NCBI GenBank assembly: GCA_963924555.1 | Contig: OZ004584.1 | Coordinates: forward strand, 5,951,001 to 6,015,000 | DNA length: 64,000 nucleotides | Direction of reading: 5' to 3' | From: Crambe crambe | Lineage: Eukaryota; Porifera; Demospongiae; Poecilosclerida; Crambeidae | Shown here: piece by piece, positions 61,701 to 64,000 of the stretch | How positions within the stretch are numbered: position 1 is the stretch's first letter | Layout: each line of letters starts with the position of its first letter | Translations under genes and position numbers: made by a program | Notes under the pieces: model-generated | What the model saw: the letters and a program-made list of their open reading frames with translations, nothing else | Databases searched by the model: none | Told to the model about the DNA's origin: nothing

Positions 61701-62805
61701 ACAGGAAGATATGTGCATGTTTCACAAGGCATGGGAAGAAAGCAGAATATCCTACCATTTTCATCATCTCTTGGTCGTTCTAATTCAAGAGCTGTGCCCA
61801 CCCAAGGTAAGACATTGATTTCTTTAGCCATTTTTACGACATTGTAATCTTCAGACTCAACAAGGCTTGAGATAAGCCAGCGACTGCTTCCACTTGAGGA
61901 TCCCATGTGGTCTGTAACCTTCACAGTTGCTATAATGATACTTTCAAAGGTTTTGTGAGATTGCAGGTTAGAATGTGAATCGTGAATTCTGTCACAAAAG
62001 GAAGCTCGTTCAGCTCTCAAGGAAAGAGGAGCTGCCACACTCTCTCCAGATATTCCAATCTTTAGTTTCAGCGTATGCCTCCCACTTCCACCAATTTCGT
62101 ATACTTCAATTGTTTCCACTGATCTCAAAAAGAGTAAGAGTAATTTTGCTTCTTCCCTCAGGGCGTTTATCAATTCCAGCACCTTCCTTGGGTCGTACAA
62201 ATTCTTTGAAAGATTGGATTCTCTGGTCCTCAAAGGAAAACGAAACAGAGTCTTTGGGTAGCCAGAGTCGGAAAATCGTTGAGAGCTACTGAATCCAGCA
62301 ATGCCATCAAAGGGGGCTAGATGATTTGGGAAATCGCGCTGCATCACACTCAGCTTCTTTGAGTTACCACTCTTTCCACTCCATATTCTTTCTTGAGGGT
62401 CAAGGAAACCTACCTTATCTCCACTGATGATCATTGGGAGATCTGTTTAAAAACAAAGGAGGAAGCAAGTAAAAACCTCGTACCATTTAGTCATAGCTGC
62501 ATCTTTATACAGTATAGCATGAAAGTTTGAATTATCAGAATTGTAATTGAGCGCTGTGTAGACCAGCTAGGGCTTCATGTCAATCTGTCTGGCTCTTCTT
62601 TTTTGTTTTTGTTGTTTTATTTTGTTGTGTAAGTTAATCATTGATTCCTTGTATTGTTTATACTTTTATAACCACAACATGCGCTAAGGGTCATAAAGCA
62701 AGAATTGTGCTTGTTACAAACTATGGTCAGACACTCACCACTCTTTAACTCTATAATTTTGAGGCTATTTTTTGTTGGGACTCTGGAGGTCATCAGTCTA
62801 TCCAT
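49712..62805 (-). CDS. SACS: Sacsin-like giant chaperone protein
   Basis: Two exons: 62805-62739 (22 codons from an ATG preceded by an in-frame TAA) and 62442-49712, a single 12.7-kb exon; about 4,265 residues (human sacsin 4,579). The first sacsin repeat begins only after its ATPase core (LPMIISGDKVGFLDPQERIW). Two further repeats are complete: N-box KELLQNADDAGASEV near 1245 with GKFGVGFCSVYHITD, and KELLQNADDAKATKL near 2228 with GQYGIGFNVVYHLTD (GHKL ATPase). A J domain with WHPDKN lies near 4003, and a HEPN domain spans about 4095-4235 to the C-terminus. No N-terminal ubiquitin-like domain is seen. Sacsin is a cytosolic co-chaperone linked to Hsp70, mitochondria and intermediate filaments. 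If more exons lie beyond 64000, the N-terminus could be longer. Confidence 0.88.
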
Positions 62806-64000
62806 TTCCACAGCCCCTTAACTGCCAAGTAAGTATTGTCCTGAAAGACAGGGGTCACAATAACAGATATTTTCTGGCCAATTTCTCACTGGATCTTGCA
62901 TGAAAGAGTCAACCTTTTTGCTGGCTTACGTACTAATAGGATACTATCTCAAAACTTCTGTCTTGTGTTCTACAGTGCATGCATGGTTAGATCATCTCCA
63001 CACCAAATTGAAGCCCTACATACATAAGAAGTAATCACAAGAACTTTTAATACAGTCTGTAGAAATGGCCAAAAATGAGTTTCTCCTACCCAATAAAACC
63101 CATGCATTGCAAGGATAGTGCCTGGGGGCTGGAAATACCAGACTACTGTATTATCATGTACATGAGTACGTCATAAGAAACTGCTGCATCCGGCCTTATG
63201 GGTATACTGAATGGGTATACTGAATGTGATATGGAGGCTCAAAATAGAACTAGCTGGCAGCAGCTATTTTAAGCCTTGAATATTTCAGTGGTTTCACCAA
63301 GAATTGGGTTTATGAGTGGAACCATAATTATAAAATCCATACCGACTTCCCCAAAACTATATGACTATAGCTGGTAATCTTGTTCCTTGGAATTAGCTGA
63401 TATCTAAGAAACTACATGCAGTTTTTTGGTTAGAAATCCTGCTTCTTTATCTCTCTAACATGATTTGATGATATAGAATGTCTATTTACGATTGGAATTT
63501 CAGAATCAAGAAGCTGCAGCTCCATCATAGGCATTGGAAAAAGCTATAGCTGCTATTAGTAACTGGAAATACATGAAAATGTTTTACCTCAAGTCAGCTA
63601 GAATATATTTTCGTATTAGGTACTAATCCTACTGAAGTGAAACTGAAATCATAAATCACATCACAAAGATATGCAAAACTGTAATACATGTGAGGATAAA
63701 CTTTACTTCCTTTGCCAGATAGCTAGCTACTATGGGTCGAAATCTTTACACAGTAAAACTAAATTTGATATACACCAAAAACAAAACAGTGTGTGTAAAT
63801 GGTGTGCAGCAACACTTTCATAGTTACAGTGTAGACTTCTATTTTGTGAGAGTAGCTATACACATGATGGCAATAAAACTAATGCCATTCATAGCTTCTA
63901 GCTACAATACAATTCTCAATATAGTTATTTCAGCTAATGGCATGTATGAGTGATCCACTATTCCTACTACTAAGTAAGTATAGTGTGCACAGAGAATTGT
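62806..64000. other. No gene seen upstream of the sacsin-like gene
   Basis: AT-rich. I searched both strands for the missing GHKL N-box (LLQNADDA-type) and found none. Only short unconvincing ORFs. Confidence 0.55.

Overview
This is nuclear DNA of an early-branching animal, and my best guess is a demosponge (Amphimedon-like). The reasons are: compact genes with spliceosomal introns; animal-specific genes (LIN9, a sorcin-type penta-EF-hand protein, WDR12, sacsin); a large ankyrin/GTPase/death-domain protein; an intronless secreted Cys-rich fibrinogen-like family that I associate with sponges and cnidarians; AT-rich DNA littered with TAGCTAGC; and many small DNA-transposon relics. There is no sign of bacterial organisation. 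The species is inferred, not proven.

Layout. 480-7197 (+): 3' part of an ankyrin-repeat / Roc-like GTPase / double death-domain gene. 7.2-9.0 kb: two MITE-like elements. 9.07-11.87 kb (-): two tandem copies of an intronless secreted fibrinogen-like gene, the downstream one a frameshifted pseudogene. 12.41-18.94 kb: a 6.5-kb foldback element whose long inverted arms are tandem arrays of a ~155-bp unit, flanked by the 7-bp repeat GTATAAT. 19.03-21.22 kb (+): sorcin-like gene whose third EF-hand loop appears precisely deleted. 21.40-24.99 kb (-): WDR12, 11 exons. 25.10-40.40 kb (+): LIN9, 21 exons, sharing a 108-bp divergent promoter with WDR12. 41.3-46.9 kb: a cluster in which a probably N-myristoylated helical protein family (two genes and one pseudogene, - strand) alternates with small signal-peptide surface proteins (+ strand). 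46.9-49.7 kb: a ~260-bp duplicated segment, one copy split by a 2.17-kb DNA transposon while the other preserves the empty site. 49.71-62.81 kb (-): a sacsin-like giant gene with a 12.7-kb exon (partial first repeat, two full GHKL ATPase repeats, J domain, HEPN).

Function. WDR12 (ribosome biogenesis) and LIN9 (cell-cycle transcription, MuvB/DREAM) are conserved housekeeping genes and share a promoter with NRF1-like and E-box motifs. The ankyrin/GTPase/death gene resembles the C-terminal half of DAPK-family proteins and suggests death or innate-immune signalling. The 41-47 kb cluster is the least familiar part and the best candidate for an undescribed system. Exon models were built by hand from splice consensus, reading phase and recalled family sequences; none was checked against transcripts.
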